DNA of 64,000 nucleotides. Source: Treponema sp. (lineage in GTDB: Bacteria; Spirochaetota; Spirochaetia; Treponematales; Treponemataceae). How positions within the stretch are numbered: position 1 is the stretch's first letter; each line of letters starts with the position of its first letter. The notes beneath the pieces are model-generated. The model had not been told where the DNA came from, made no database searches, and saw nothing but the letters and a program-made list of their open reading frames with translations. The stretch lies in NCBI GenBank assembly GCA_017553635.1, contig JAFZKN010000012.1, forward strand, positions 66,483-130,482. Direction: 5' to 3'. Positions 51,848-60,492 of the stretch are shown in pieces. The position numbers were made by a program, and so were the translations under genes.

Positions 51848-53383
51848 CTACACACGGTCATACGATGACGCTATGTTTAGCTGATATCTGTATTTTGCGA
51901 TTGTGCGGCGGGCAACTTTTATTCCCTTTGAATTTAATATGTCACAGATTTTCTGGTCAGATAATTTCTTTTCACCGGGCTTCTGTGCATCGATAAGTTT
52001 TTTCATTTCAAAAACGATGCGCTCTTTTGAAATTGCATCTTTTAAATCTGGTGAACCGTTTTTATTCTGTTCACCTTGAGAGACTCCGCTTGTAAAGAAA
52101 TATTTAAATGGGAAAAGTCCCCATTCACACTGAAGATATTTTCCGTTTGCAATTCGTGATACGGTTGTTTCATGAACAGAAATTAATTCTGCAATCTGTT
52201 TCTGTACAAGAGGAGAAAGATGTCCCGGACCTTTTTTAAAAAATTCCATCTGCGCATTTACGATTGCACGAGTTGCTAAAAGAAGAGTATCTTCTCGATA
52301 TTGAATCATTTCGATAATCTGTTTTGCATTTGAAACAGATTCAGAAAGCTTTTTCTTCTGCTCTTCAGAAATTCCAGGCATTTTAGAAATTTCAAGATAC
52401 TCTTTTGAAACCGAAAGCTCCGGTAAATATGCATGTGAAGTTTTTATTAAAAAAGAAGTGTCGCGGCTTTCCGGAATATTTACAACAATTCCGGAATTTG
52501 TATTTAAATTAAGTGAACCGGAGATTTTTTCTACATATACATCTGCAAAAATAAAAGCATTATCTTCAGAAGAAAAATCTCTTGCAGGTCGCGGATTAAG
52601 GTTTTTAATAAATTCAATCGCTTCTTCAATCTGTTTTTCATCAAACTTATCTGTAAAAGAATAATCAACCGTATTAAATGATTTTTTTCTTTCTTCCTTT
52701 ACAAAGTCACTGATCTTTTTTAAAACCTTTGATGCAACAGGTGGATTTAAAAAATTAAGATGACCGTCAAGAATAAAAATTGCAGCATCTGGTGGATTTT
52801 TCGAAGCCCTCGCCTGAACAAGCAGACTTTCTTCAACACTCGTACAGCAGCATCCTGCAGGATCAAGATTTTGAATTATATCAAGACATGTATCAAGATC
52901 TTTCTGAGTATCTGTCTTTATGTTGATGAACGAAACCGGTGCAAGAATATGAAAACCGTTTTTATCAAGGTTGTTTATAAGTTTTGTTCCGAGAATATGT
53001 TGATTTTCGGGGAGGTTCATAACGTTAAACTGAAAAAGCAGATGTGCACTCAAAGATTCCCTTGTATCTGCCCTGCTTTCCAAAGCCTTCTGATAAGCGT
53101 CCGCTTTTTCTTCAGCCGATTTACTGACCGAAGCAGTCGAGGTGTAATCATTTAAAGCTGAATTCTTTAAAAGAACCTGACCTTCTGAATATGAATTATC
53201 AGAATCCTCGATTTCATCTTTTGTAATTTCGAGCGCAGGGTTTTTGTCTGCTTCAGAATAGATCGCCTCTCGAAGGTCAAAATTGTTCATCGCCAGGTAA
53301 TTTAATGCCTGAATCTGAACCTGAGTAAGTTTTTGAATCTGTTTTTGGGAAGCTCTCTGACTCTGAGTAAACTTTAACGCCAT
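51848..53383 (-). CDS. rpoN: RNA polymerase sigma-54 factor
   Basis: A 511-aa sigma-54. Region I is Gln-rich (FTQSQRASQKQIQKLTQVQIQALNYLAM in part), followed by an acidic region II, the core-binding domain (~80-330) and the DNA-binding part with a helix-turn-helix (LISVHETTVSRIANGKY) and the RpoN box ARRTIAKYR close to the C-terminus. It needs an ATP-using enhancer-binding activator to open promoters. A perfect target promoter lies ~14 kb away before the sigma-70-family gene. TATAGT ends 6 nt before the ATG and no Shine-Dalgarno sequence is seen. Confidence 0.94.
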   Translation of the reverse strand: MALKFTQSQRASQKQIQKLTQVQIQALNYLAMNNFDLREAIYSEADKNPALEITKDEIEDSDNSYSEGQVLLKNSALNDYTSTASVSKSAEEKADAYQKALESRADTRESLSAHLLFQFNVMNLPENQHILGTKLINNLDKNGFHILAPVSFINIKTDTQKDLDTCLDIIQNLDPAGCCCTSVEESLLVQARASKNPPDAAIFILDGHLNFLNPPVASKVLKKISDFVKEERKKSFNTVDYSFTDKFDEKQIEEAIEFIKNLNPRPARDFSSEDNAFIFADVYVEKISGSLNLNTNSGIVVNIPESRDTSFLIKTSHAYLPELSVSKEYLEISKMPGISEEQKKKLSESVSNAKQIIEMIQYREDTLLLATRAIVNAQMEFFKKGPGHLSPLVQKQIAELISVHETTVSRIANGKYLQCEWGLFPFKYFFTSGVSQGEQNKNGSPDLKDAISKERIVFEMKKLIDAQKPGEKKLSDQKICDILNSKGIKVARRTIAKYRYQLNIASSYDRV

Positions 53384-53389
53384 GCGTAT

Positions 53390-53422
53390 ACTATAGCATA
53401 AAATTCAACTTGCAGATATACT
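53390..53422. promoter_or_regulatory. Divergent -10 elements of rpoN and the DUF1015 gene
   Basis: Minus-strand TATAGT (53390-53395) ends 6 nt before rpoN; plus-strand TATACT (53417-53422) ends 7 nt before the DUF1015 gene. Only 46 bp separate the two start codons. -35 elements are weak, so the call rests on spacing and lack of ribosome-binding sites. Confidence 0.4.
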
Positions 53423-53429
53423 TAAAAAC

Positions 53430-54782
53430 ATGAAAAATTTTTGTAATTACGGAATCGAAGTTCCACAGATTTTATTACCGAAAAACATTGATACGGCAAC
53501 ATGGTCAGTTGTAGCCTGCGACCAGTATACACAGGACAGAGACTACTGGAATTCAGTAGAGAAAACTGTCGGAGAAAAAAATTCAACCTTAAATATAATT
53601 CTCCCAGAAGTTTATCTTAACGATTCAGACAAAGCAAAGCGCATCGAAAAAATCAAGAGCACAATGAAAGATTACATTTCAAAAGGTGTTTTTGCAGATT
53701 CTCAGAATGAATTCATTTATATAGAAAGAACTACTGCTTACGGCCGTATACGTCACGGATTAATGGCATGCATAGACCTTGATAAATACGAATGGAAGCC
53801 TTTTTCAAAAGCCCTCATCCGGGCAACAGAAGCAACAATTCTTGAACGAATTCCGCCTAGAATGGAAATAAGAAGAGGTACACCTGTAGAAAGCCCTCAC
53901 ATCATGCTTCTTGTAAACGATCCAGACCATGCACTCGTAGAAGGAACGGGAGAGGCTGTAAAGACAAAAGGGATCTCTCCATGCTACGAAGGAAAATTAA
54001 TGCAGAACAGTGGAAGCATCGTCGGATACCCTGTAAAAGATGATGAACTTTTATCCAAAGTTGAAAAAGCACTTTCTGATGTTGCAGAAAAAAACAGAGA
54101 TGCAGACGGAAATCTTTTCATGTTTGCTGTCGGAGACGGAAACCATTCCCTTGCTACTGCAAAGGCAATCTGGGATGAAGTTAAGCTTAATAACGGCGGA
54201 AAGAAACTCGAGGACGGAACAGTTACAGTTCCACAGGGATTTGAAAACCACAATGCCCGTTTTGCATTAATAGAAATTGTAAATATTTTTGATTCAGGAC
54301 TTACGTTCGAACCGATTCACCGTGTTCTCTTTGACACAAACGCAGAAGAGCTCATCGAAGAAATCAAGAATAATTTAGGCGGAACAGTATCAGAAACAGA
54401 ATCAAAAGATGAACTTATCGAAGACGTAAAAAAATCAGATGCAGATTTCGGTTTTGTTTTCGTTAAAGACGGAAAACAGAAATACATTCTTCTTAAAACA
54501 TCTGTAAAGGAACTGGCAGTTGCAAGAATTCAGCCTGTAATCGATGAATACTTAAAAAAAGTTAACGCATCAAAAGATCAGATAGATTACATTCATGGAA
54601 CAGAAGAAGTTTTCAGGCTCGGTGCAAAAGAAAATGCAGTTTCAATACTTCTTCCACCAGTTGCTAAAGACAGTTTCTTTGCAACAATCAATTCACGAGG
54701 ACCGCTTCCGAGAAAATCATTCTCAATGGGAGAAGCAGACGAAAAAAGATTCTATCTTGAATGCCGAAGACTTTTTGATTAA
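53430..54782 (+). CDS. DUF1015-family protein
   Basis: A 450-aa soluble protein with the family signature GDGNHSLATAKAIWDE near residue 230, an early VVACDQYTQDRDYW motif and IERTTAYGRIRHGLMACIDL. The biochemical role of DUF1015 is not established to my knowledge. No Shine-Dalgarno sequence. The next gene starts 2 bp after its stop, so they form an operon. Divergent from rpoN. Confidence 0.85.
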   Translation: MKNFCNYGIEVPQILLPKNIDTATWSVVACDQYTQDRDYWNSVEKTVGEKNSTLNIILPEVYLNDSDKAKRIEKIKSTMKDYISKGVFADSQNEFIYIERTTAYGRIRHGLMACIDLDKYEWKPFSKALIRATEATILERIPPRMEIRRGTPVESPHIMLLVNDPDHALVEGTGEAVKTKGISPCYEGKLMQNSGSIVGYPVKDDELLSKVEKALSDVAEKNRDADGNLFMFAVGDGNHSLATAKAIWDEVKLNNGGKKLEDGTVTVPQGFENHNARFALIEIVNIFDSGLTFEPIHRVLFDTNAEELIEEIKNNLGGTVSETESKDELIEDVKKSDADFGFVFVKDGKQKYILLKTSVKELAVARIQPVIDEYLKKVNASKDQIDYIHGTEEVFRLGAKENAVSILLPPVAKDSFFATINSRGPLPRKSFSMGEADEKRFYLECRRLFD

Positions 54783-54784
54783 TT

Positions 54785-55390
54785 ATGTCACACGTTATTT
54801 TTGAAACAATTGGATGGATCGGAACGGCACTCGTCATCACTTCGATGATGATGTCGTCCGTCATCAAGTTAAGAATCATAAATTCACTCGGAAGTGTAAT
54901 CACTATCATCTATGGAATCTGCATTCATGCACTTCCGACGGTAATTCTAAATATAACTCTCCTTGCAATAAATATTTTCTACATCATAAAAATGGAGCGG
55001 ATTAAAAAACCTGCCTACACGATTATCAATGCAGACACGCTCGATTCATGCATACAGTATTTTATAAAAACAAATGCTTCCGATATAAAACTTTTCTTTC
55101 CTGACTTTGAATCAAAATTAAAAGATGCAGATTATGTCAAAACGGTTTTCTGCAAAAATGAACTTATCGGATTAACTGCCGGAATCAAAAAAGATGGCAG
55201 ACTTAATCTTATCATCGACTATACAACAAGTGAATACCGTGACAGTTCAGTCGGAAAGGTTCTTTACAGAATTATTTTTAAGGAAGGAATCAAACAGGTT
55301 GTTTTTACTGACACGCACAACGAAAAAGATTCTTACTTTGAAAAAGTCGGATTTAAGAAAGAAAACGGAATTTTTGTAAACCGAGGCTAA
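54785..55390 (+). CDS. YgjV-like membrane domain fused to a GNAT-like domain
   Basis: A 201-aa protein. Residues ~1-70 have three hydrophobic segments like the YgjV family (FETIGWIGTALVITSMMM, then LGSVITIIYGI and VILNITLLAINIFYI). Residues ~75-201 resemble a GNAT acetyltransferase: a strand pair, the YRDSSVGKVLYRIIF helix that resembles the acetyl-CoA loop, and SYFEKVGFKKENGIF at the end. The usual Q/RxxGxG/A loop is only partly met, so activity is uncertain. Coupled to the DUF1015 gene. Confidence 0.65.
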   Translation: MSHVIFETIGWIGTALVITSMMMSSVIKLRIINSLGSVITIIYGICIHALPTVILNITLLAINIFYIIKMERIKKPAYTIINADTLDSCIQYFIKTNASDIKLFFPDFESKLKDADYVKTVFCKNELIGLTAGIKKDGRLNLIIDYTTSEYRDSSVGKVLYRIIFKEGIKQVVFTDTHNEKDSYFEKVGFKKENGIFVNRG

Positions 55391-55410
55391 ATTTAAACTG
55401 TACTGCTGAT

Positions 55411-56310
55411 CTATACGTTAAAAATTACACCGACAGAAATTCCTGCAATAATTATTAAAGCACAGATCATCTTGTAAAGAATTCCCTTTTCCTTAAAAAC
55501 AAATTTTCCGCCGAGGATTGCAAAAATTACCCCCGACTGTTTTACAAGCGTCATGACTGTAACTTTACTTTCGCTCATACCATTTGCAATAAACAATGCC
55601 TTATCACCTATCACAAACATGACTGCCATTATCCATACAAATACATTTTTCAAAACAGAAAGACTTATTCTTTCCTTTTTAATCAAAATGTAAATCAGAT
55701 AATACAACGCAAGAAAAAGCATATACCAGAACTGAAGCTGACTCGAAGTCACACTCTTCATAAGAACTTTATCCATAAAACCGGAAACAGCATTTAATAT
55801 ACACGACACAAAAGCAAGCACAACATAAAACGGTGTATTTATCCTTGCACTTTCCATTACAGGATTTTCAGAAACGGCTTTTACATTTTCCTGCCTGTTT
55901 TTTTTACCAGGATTGAACTTAAGCATAAGAAGCCCCGTAATTACTGTCACAAGACCAATAACCTGATAGACATTAAGAACTTCATGTAAAAAAAAGACGC
56001 CAAGAAAAGTCATAAAAAGAACCCTGGAAAGATCCAGAACTCCATAAAGACTGATCGGCAGATACTTGAGCGAATAAAAACCGCATATCCATGCAACAAA
56101 AATCGCAAAAGATTTCAGTGCTATCCAAAAATAAAATTCAGGTTCTAAACCTCCAGCATCCGGCACCTGCGGAATCACAAACAGAAAAGAAATAAAAGTA
56201 TAAACGACAAGAACTTCCATTACGGTGTTCTTCATCATCGCTTTTTTCTTCGCAACTTCACGAGAACCTTTTAATATTCCATACAGCAGAACAAGCAGAA
56301 CCCATACCAT
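55411..56310 (-). CDS. EamA/DMT-family transporter
   Basis: A 299-aa inner-membrane protein with about ten hydrophobic segments in two EamA repeats, the second ending with VFKEKGILYKMICALIIIAGI, a typical last EamA helix. The substrate is unknown. ATG 56310 is chosen over an upstream reading because TATAAT ends 6 nt before it and the first helix then starts at residue 2. GGAAG lies only 2 nt before the ATG, too close for a normal ribosome-binding site. Confidence 0.82.
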   Translation of the reverse strand: MVWVLLVLLYGILKGSREVAKKKAMMKNTVMEVLVVYTFISFLFVIPQVPDAGGLEPEFYFWIALKSFAIFVAWICGFYSLKYLPISLYGVLDLSRVLFMTFLGVFFLHEVLNVYQVIGLVTVITGLLMLKFNPGKKNRQENVKAVSENPVMESARINTPFYVVLAFVSCILNAVSGFMDKVLMKSVTSSQLQFWYMLFLALYYLIYILIKKERISLSVLKNVFVWIMAVMFVIGDKALFIANGMSESKVTVMTLVKQSGVIFAILGGKFVFKEKGILYKMICALIIIAGISVGVIFNV

Positions 56311-56316
56311 TCTTCC

Positions 56317-56322
56317 ATTATA
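56317..56322 (-). promoter_or_regulatory. -10 element of the DMT transporter gene
   Basis: Perfect minus-strand TATAAT ending 6 nt before the ATG; a TTTTGC at 17-bp spacing is a poor -35. Confidence 0.45.
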
Positions 56323-56337
56323 ACGAGGCGTTCCCAC

Positions 56338-56366
56338 TTGCAAAAGCCCATAAAATATTGTAAATT
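56338..56366 (+). promoter_or_regulatory. tRNA-Leu promoter
   Basis: TTGCAA, 17-bp spacer and TAAATT; initiation would fall about 5 nt before the mature tRNA 5' end. Confidence 0.55.
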
Positions 56367-56377
56367 AAGACAACCAG

Positions 56378-56460
56378 GCCGGAATGTTGGAATGGTAGAC
56401 AAAGCAGACTCAAAATCTGCCGCGGGCAACCGCGTGAGAGTTCAAGTCTCTCTTCCGGTA
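56378..56460 (+). tRNA. tRNA-Leu (anticodon CAA)
   Basis: The acceptor stem GCCGGAA pairs with TTCCGGT (first pair G-U). The anticodon arm GCAGA-CTCAAAA-TCTGC gives CAA at 56411-56413, reading UUG. The long variable arm CGCGGGCAACCGCG is the class II feature of tRNA-Leu, and the T arm is GAGAG-TTCAAGT-CTCTC. The discriminator is A; the CCA end is not encoded. Confidence 0.95.
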
Positions 56461-56473
56461 TCCTTTATAAATC

Positions 56474-56498
56474 GCACTCTTTAATGAGTGCTTTTTTT
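56474..56498 (+). terminator. Terminator after tRNA-Leu
   Basis: GCACTC / GAGTGC arms, 6-nt loop and seven T. Its end touches the convergent stop codon of comM. Confidence 0.85.
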
Positions 56499-58041
56499 AT
56501 GCTATTCCACCTTCAACCTTACGGAAATCTACAGCCTCCCTGATGTGCTCAACTCCAATACTCTGTCCCTCTTCCATATCGCAGATAGTTCTTGCAACCC
56601 TAAGGCAGCTGGAAACTGCCCTCGGCGAAAAATCATTTTTTTCAATTTCTTTTTTCAAAAAACGGTCAGCATCTTTTTCAAGCTTACAGAACTCTCCTAT
56701 CTCATCCGGTCGGAGTTCCGCGTTTTTCAAACCCTGTCTCTCCCTCTGAATTTTTACAGCACGGGCAATTATTTTCCTCAACTCTCCAGTAGATGTCGCA
56801 CAGCTGCCGTCAGGATTTTCATCTTCATCAGAAGAAACTTTTACACGCATGTCAATTCTGTCCAAAAGCGGTCCGGAAAATTTTGACCAGTACATTTCTA
56901 CAGACTTCATGCTGCAAAGACAGATCTTAGTTTTCGAACCGTAATTTCCACACGGACATGGATTTGCTGCCATCAGAAGTTGAAAGTTCGCCGGATAGCA
57001 TGTACTTCTTCCGGCACGGCTTATGGTAATAATCTTACTCTCAAGCGGAACTCTCAACATCTGAAGAACAGACGACTTAAATTCAGCGGCTTCGTCCAAA
57101 AAAAGGACGCCGTTATGCGCAAGTGAAATTTCACCGGGCCTGCAGTTAAGTCCTCCTCCACAGATTCCCTCAATCGAAGCCGTCTGGTGTGGCATTCTGA
57201 ACGGAGGTGTTCTTATAAGAGAATCACCACTTTTCAAAATTCCAGCCAGTGAATAAATTCTGGTTACCGGATATGACTGTTCAACAGTTAACGACGGAAG
57301 CAGTTCAGTAAACCTCTGAAGGCACATAGTCTTTCCGCATCCAGGGGGACCAAACGCAAGAAGATTATGACCGCCACAAGCTGCAATCTGAATAGCCCGT
57401 ACAAGCCTTTCCTGATTTTTCACCATTGAAAAATCAAACTGCTCATCCTGTTTTGCAAACATTACTCCTTCAACCAATTCATATCCATCAGGAATTTCGC
57501 CCTTCTCTTTTTCACTATCCTTTCCGGTAAAAACTTTCAAATCATGAACCGCTTCAAATGCTTCCGCCAGATTCTCCGCAGCAAAAACCTTTACTCCGGT
57601 CACTTCACGAGCTTCCTGTGCATTCTGAACAGGCACAATGCAATACATAATACCCGAACTGACTGCAGAACTTACCGCCGCATGAACACCACGAACGCTT
57701 CTCAGCTTTCCCGACAATTCAAGTTCTCCCATTACAAGAATATCTTCGTCAATCAAGTCTCCGTTATCCTTCGACGCACCCAATACGGCAAGAGCAACTG
57801 CAAGATCAAAACCGGCTCCTTCTTTTTTAAGATCAGCAGGAGATAAACTTATCAGAACTCTCTCCATTGGAAATTCAAAATTCGAATTTCTGATAGCAGA
57901 ACGCATCCTCTCACGACTTTCTTTAACTGCACCATCGGCAAGACCGACAATGTCAACCGCAGGAATTCCGCGCCTCAAATCTACTTCAACTGTAACGAGT
58001 GATCCTTCATAACCGAAAGGAGAAAAAGAAAATATCTGCAT
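56497..58041 (-). CDS. comM: YifB/ComM-family AAA+ ATPase
   Basis: A 514-aa Mg-chelatase-like protein: N-terminal Lon-like domain (VEVDLRRGIPAVDIVGLADGAVKESRERMRSA in part), AAA+ core with Walker A GPPGCGKT and Walker B GVLFLDEAAEF, a CPCG-x-YG zinc-type motif (NPCPCGNYGS) and a C-terminal Mg-chelatase helical domain (SPRAVSSCLRVARTI). ComM is a hexameric helicase aiding branch migration during natural transformation. AGAGG precedes the ATG. Confidence 0.92.
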   Translation of the reverse strand: MQIFSFSPFGYEGSLVTVEVDLRRGIPAVDIVGLADGAVKESRERMRSAIRNSNFEFPMERVLISLSPADLKKEGAGFDLAVALAVLGASKDNGDLIDEDILVMGELELSGKLRSVRGVHAAVSSAVSSGIMYCIVPVQNAQEAREVTGVKVFAAENLAEAFEAVHDLKVFTGKDSEKEKGEIPDGYELVEGVMFAKQDEQFDFSMVKNQERLVRAIQIAACGGHNLLAFGPPGCGKTMCLQRFTELLPSLTVEQSYPVTRIYSLAGILKSGDSLIRTPPFRMPHQTASIEGICGGGLNCRPGEISLAHNGVLFLDEAAEFKSSVLQMLRVPLESKIITISRAGRSTCYPANFQLLMAANPCPCGNYGSKTKICLCSMKSVEMYWSKFSGPLLDRIDMRVKVSSDEDENPDGSCATSTGELRKIIARAVKIQRERQGLKNAELRPDEIGEFCKLEKDADRFLKKEIEKNDFSPRAVSSCLRVARTICDMEEGQSIGVEHIREAVDFRKVEGGIA

Positions 58042-58110
58042 AACAACCTCTAAATTTGTCTACAGATATAATCCGGTTGTTTTAAAAAAATATTCGGAAA
58101 AAAATTTAAA

Positions 58111-58158
58111 AGTTGAATTTATTTTAAAAAAAAATTCGTTTTTAAAATAAATTCAACT
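58111..58158. terminator. 20-bp perfect inverted repeat between the PHP gene and comM
   Basis: Arms of 20 bp (AGTTGAATTTATTTTAAAAA and its exact complement) with an 8-nt loop. On the minus strand it follows the PHP stop codon and is followed by TTTAAATTTTTTTT, so it probably ends the PHP transcript despite having only six GC bases in the stem. Confidence 0.6.
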
Positions 58159-58178
58159 GTAAAAAAAGAATTTTTCTA

Positions 58179-59018
58179 TTATAGAAACTTATTCCTGATG
58201 TCTTCCCAGATTCTGTCATCGATTTTTTTTGAACCGCATGTATGACCGAGCTTGCGGTCTGCACGAACAGATTCTCCGTGATAATCACTTCCAGCCGTAA
58301 CAAAAAAACCAATGTCATGTGCAAGTTCTTCAAGCCGGAGACACTCACCGACTCTCGCACCCGGATGAAATGCTTCAAGGCCTTCTATTCCCCGCTCCTT
58401 AAGATTTTCTAAAACCGGACGGATTTTTCCGAAACTTACATAAATTGAAAGCGGATGAGCCATTACAGGCCGGGCTCCACATAATTTTATGGCATTAATT
58501 GCTTCATCAAGATCTGCTCCAACTCTTTCTGTATACCACGGAGCATTTTTTGCAAGGTATTTATCAAAAGCCTGCTGCCGTGTCTTTACGACTTTTTTCT
58601 GCACGAGATATGCTGCAAAATGCGGGCGGCCAAGACATTCTGTTTTAAATTGAGACTGAATTTCTTCCAGACTTGCATCAATTCCTGCTTCCCGCATTTT
58701 CTGAATGATTGAAAGATTTCTCTCAAGTCTTCCGGCCTTTAACCTGTTCAGCACGGATAAAAACTCAGGTGCAGCCTTTTTTATACCGAGCCCCAGAAGA
58801 TGGAATTCCCCTGTAGGCCACTGAATGTTAAGCTCTACTCCCGGAACAAAAGTAATCGGGTGCTTTCCGGCCTCCTCAGAAGCCTCATTTATCCCGTCAA
58901 TAGTATCGTGGTCCGTGAGAGCCAGAACCTTTATATTACGCTCGACAGCGGCTTTTACAAGTTCAGCTGGAGAAAGCATACCGTCAGAAGCTGTAGAATG
59001 TGTGTGTAAATCAATCAT
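58179..59018 (-). CDS. PHP-domain phosphoesterase
   Basis: A 279-aa metal-dependent phosphoesterase of the YciV/TrpH type: DLHTHSTASDGMLSP, ALTDHDTIDG, a GVELNIQW metal site, MAHPLS and a final GSDYHGE. Relatives hydrolyse 3',5'-nucleoside bisphosphates or trim RNA 5' ends; the exact substrate here is unknown. No Shine-Dalgarno sequence; TATAGT (59026-59031) ends 7 nt before the ATG. Divergent from the cyclic-nucleotide-binding regulator. Confidence 0.88.
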   Translation of the reverse strand: MIDLHTHSTASDGMLSPAELVKAAVERNIKVLALTDHDTIDGINEASEEAGKHPITFVPGVELNIQWPTGEFHLLGLGIKKAAPEFLSVLNRLKAGRLERNLSIIQKMREAGIDASLEEIQSQFKTECLGRPHFAAYLVQKKVVKTRQQAFDKYLAKNAPWYTERVGADLDEAINAIKLCGARPVMAHPLSIYVSFGKIRPVLENLKERGIEGLEAFHPGARVGECLRLEELAHDIGFFVTAGSDYHGESVRADRKLGHTCGSKKIDDRIWEDIRNKFL

Positions 59019-59130
59019 ATAAAAAACTATAACATAAAATTGATATTTTTGACATTATGTGATAAGATATATTCTGATAAAGTAGTTTTATCTATAAAAT
59101 CGTACTTAATCTAAAAACGGGGATTTTGTT

Positions 59131-60363
59131 ATGCCAAAGGCAGTTCAATACACTAAAGGCTCAATCATTTATTTTGCCGGTGATCATGATGAACGTATCT
59201 ATATTTTGCAGAAAGGGCTTGTAATCCTTACGAGTACCGATATAGAAACAGGAACTCCTGTTACAGAACAGGTTAAGACCGGTGAATTTTTCGGGGTAAA
59301 ATCTGCTTTAGGACATTTCCCACGTGAAGAAACTGCAACTGTATTACAGGATACAATTGCAATCACAATGACCATTCAGGAATTTGAAACAATTTTCTCA
59401 AGCAATAAAGATGTAATCTTAAAAATGCTCAGGGTATTTTCAGGGCAGCTCAGACAGATTCATAAAAAAACAGAAAGCATTTTAAAGCAGAAAGTAAATG
59501 AAAATCAGGCAGACGGAATGTATTCTGTTGCAAAAAGCTTTTATAAAGATGAACAGTACAGAGCATGCTGCGATGTATGTCTGAAATATCTTACCAACTA
59601 CCCTACTGCTCCGGATAAAGATGCAGTTGCAAAAATCTATGCAGATGCAAAACTCCGTGCAGAAAAATTAAAATCAAGAAAAGCAGCAAGTGCTGCACCG
59701 GCTTCTACAGAGGGTGCATTAAAGCAGTTCAGTTTGCCGGCATTTGACCGCTTTGCAAAAAAATATGAACCGGAACAGGTTATCATTTCAGAATTTGAAC
59801 CTGGTAACAGTTTCTATCTGATTCAGTCTGGAGAAGTTCAGCTTGTAAAATGCGTAAATGGAAACAAGAAAAATCTTGACATCTTAAAGCCGGGAGAATT
59901 CTTCGGTGAAATGGCAATACTTGATAATTCACCGCGTTCAGCAACATGTATGGCCATAGGACCTGTTGAATGTCTTGAGTTTAACAAAGAAAACTTTGCA
60001 CTGCTCATCACAGGAAACCCTCAGCTCGCACTTATCCTTCTTAAACTTTTCTGTAAACGAATCTACGATCAGAAAAGAAGATTAAGAATACTTACAATAA
60101 AAGATTTACCTGCAAGAATTGCAGATGTGTTCCTCATGTATGATGAGATGAACCCTGTGGCAAATCCTGCAGAACATTCACGCAAATTCAGCGTAACAGT
60201 CGCAGACATCGCTCACTGGTCTGGCCTCACGCCGGAAATAACCCGCGACGAAATCAATAAGTATGTTGAAAAACGTAAACTCGAAGTTTATGATACATAC
60301 ATGGTTGTAACAAACATCGCTGACATGAAGAGAACAGTAGATTCAAAACTTTCATTGAACTAA
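59131..60363 (+). CDS. Regulator with two cyclic-nucleotide-binding domains
   Basis: A 410-aa protein. Two cNMP-binding beta-barrels, residues ~15-125 and ~205-320; the second has the phosphate-binding cassette GEFFGEMAILDNSPRSAT, close to the CRP consensus, while the first is diverged (GEFFGVKSALGHFPREETAT). A TPR-like helical linker (~135-195) lies between. The C-terminal ~80 residues contain a winged-helix-like segment (FSVTVADIAHWSGLTPEITRDEINKYVEKRK) as in CRP/FNR proteins. The ligand is unknown. It could be a transcription factor. The tRNA-Thr promoter overlaps its last codons. Confidence 0.82.
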   Translation: MPKAVQYTKGSIIYFAGDHDERIYILQKGLVILTSTDIETGTPVTEQVKTGEFFGVKSALGHFPREETATVLQDTIAITMTIQEFETIFSSNKDVILKMLRVFSGQLRQIHKKTESILKQKVNENQADGMYSVAKSFYKDEQYRACCDVCLKYLTNYPTAPDKDAVAKIYADAKLRAEKLKSRKAASAAPASTEGALKQFSLPAFDRFAKKYEPEQVIISEFEPGNSFYLIQSGEVQLVKCVNGNKKNLDILKPGEFFGEMAILDNSPRSATCMAIGPVECLEFNKENFALLITGNPQLALILLKLFCKRIYDQKRRLRILTIKDLPARIADVFLMYDEMNPVANPAEHSRKFSVTVADIAHWSGLTPEITRDEINKYVEKRKLEVYDTYMVVTNIADMKRTVDSKLSLN

Positions 60364-60383
60364 GTTTTTATTTTTGCTATAAT
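60355..60383 (+). promoter_or_regulatory. tRNA-Thr promoter
   Basis: TTGAAC, 17-bp spacer and perfect TATAAT; the -35 lies in the last codons of the upstream gene. Initiation would fall ~6 nt before the tRNA. Confidence 0.75.
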
Positions 60384-60395
60384 CACTATATTCTT

Positions 60396-60468
60396 GCCAA
60401 CTTAGCTCACCTGGTAGAGCAGCTCCCTCGTAACGAGCAGGTACTCGGTTCAAGTCCGGGAGTTGGCT
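60396..60468 (+). tRNA. tRNA-Thr (anticodon CGT)
   Basis: The acceptor stem GCCAACT pairs with AGTTGGC; D arm GCTC-ACCTGGTA-GAGC; anticodon loop CTCGTAA with CGT at 60429-60431; T arm CTCGG-TTCAAGT-CCGGG. The anticodon stem GCTCC / CGAGC has a C-C mismatch at the 31-39 pair next to the loop. The CCA end is not encoded. Seven or more T follow directly and may help end transcription. Confidence 0.93.
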
Positions 60469-60492
60469 TTTTTTTCTTTTTGAGGTAAAACC

